Source: Methylomonas sp. (lineage in GTDB: Bacteria; Pseudomonadota; Gammaproteobacteria; Methylococcales; Methylomonadaceae). From it: 6,052 nt of DNA. This document shows positions 6,045 to 6,052 of this stretch, piece after piece. Location of the stretch: contig JALXCS010000174.1 of NCBI GenBank assembly GCA_026990815.1, positions 1 to 6,052 of the forward strand, written 5' to 3'. The notes below the pieces were generated by a model that saw only the letters and a list, made by a program, of their open reading frames with translations, was not told the origin of the DNA and made no database searches. Within the stretch, counting starts at the first letter, position 1, and every line of letters starts with the position of its first letter. Both the position numbers and the translations under genes were made by a program.

Positions 6045-6052
6045 CTATTATA

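Overview
The window comes from a moderately AT-rich bacterial chromosome, most likely a gammaproteobacterium. The main reason is the gene order: rplU, rpmA, obgE and proB run leftward on the minus strand, with ispB diverging from them on the plus strand. The ProB (kinase plus PUA domain) and IspB sequences also look gammaproteobacterial. I cannot name a genus. All genes look like ordinary chromosomal housekeeping genes. I see no transposase, phage gene, CRISPR array, tRNA or rRNA, and no convincing new biological system.

Layout. Positions 1-46 hold a strong terminator hairpin. It ends proB and probably also a plus-strand gene lying left of the window. Positions 67-2884 are the minus-strand cluster, read from right to left: rplU (ribosomal protein L21), rpmA (L27), a hairpin terminator or attenuator, obgE (ribosome-assembly GTPase), and proB (glutamate 5-kinase), which overlaps obgE by 20 bases. 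Positions 2885-3121 are a divergent control region with one good sigma70-type promoter for each direction. Positions 3122-4653 are a plus-strand pair: ispB (polyprenyl diphosphate synthase for the quinone side chain) and a ychJ-like SEC-C zinc-motif gene. A hairpin covering the ychJ start suggests translational coupling. Positions 4668-5864 are rmuC on the minus strand, converging on ychJ. Positions 5865-6052 are non-coding: a probable rmuC promoter, a small GC-rich dyad, and a perfect 13-base tandem repeat at the very edge.

The left cluster joins ribosome components and a ribosome-assembly factor with the first step of proline synthesis. The right side joins quinone side-chain synthesis with a gene of unknown role and a gene linked to genome stability. 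The points most worth a second look are the shortened 5' end of rmuC, the ispB-ychJ hairpin, and the edge repeat, which looks like an operator for a gene outside the window.
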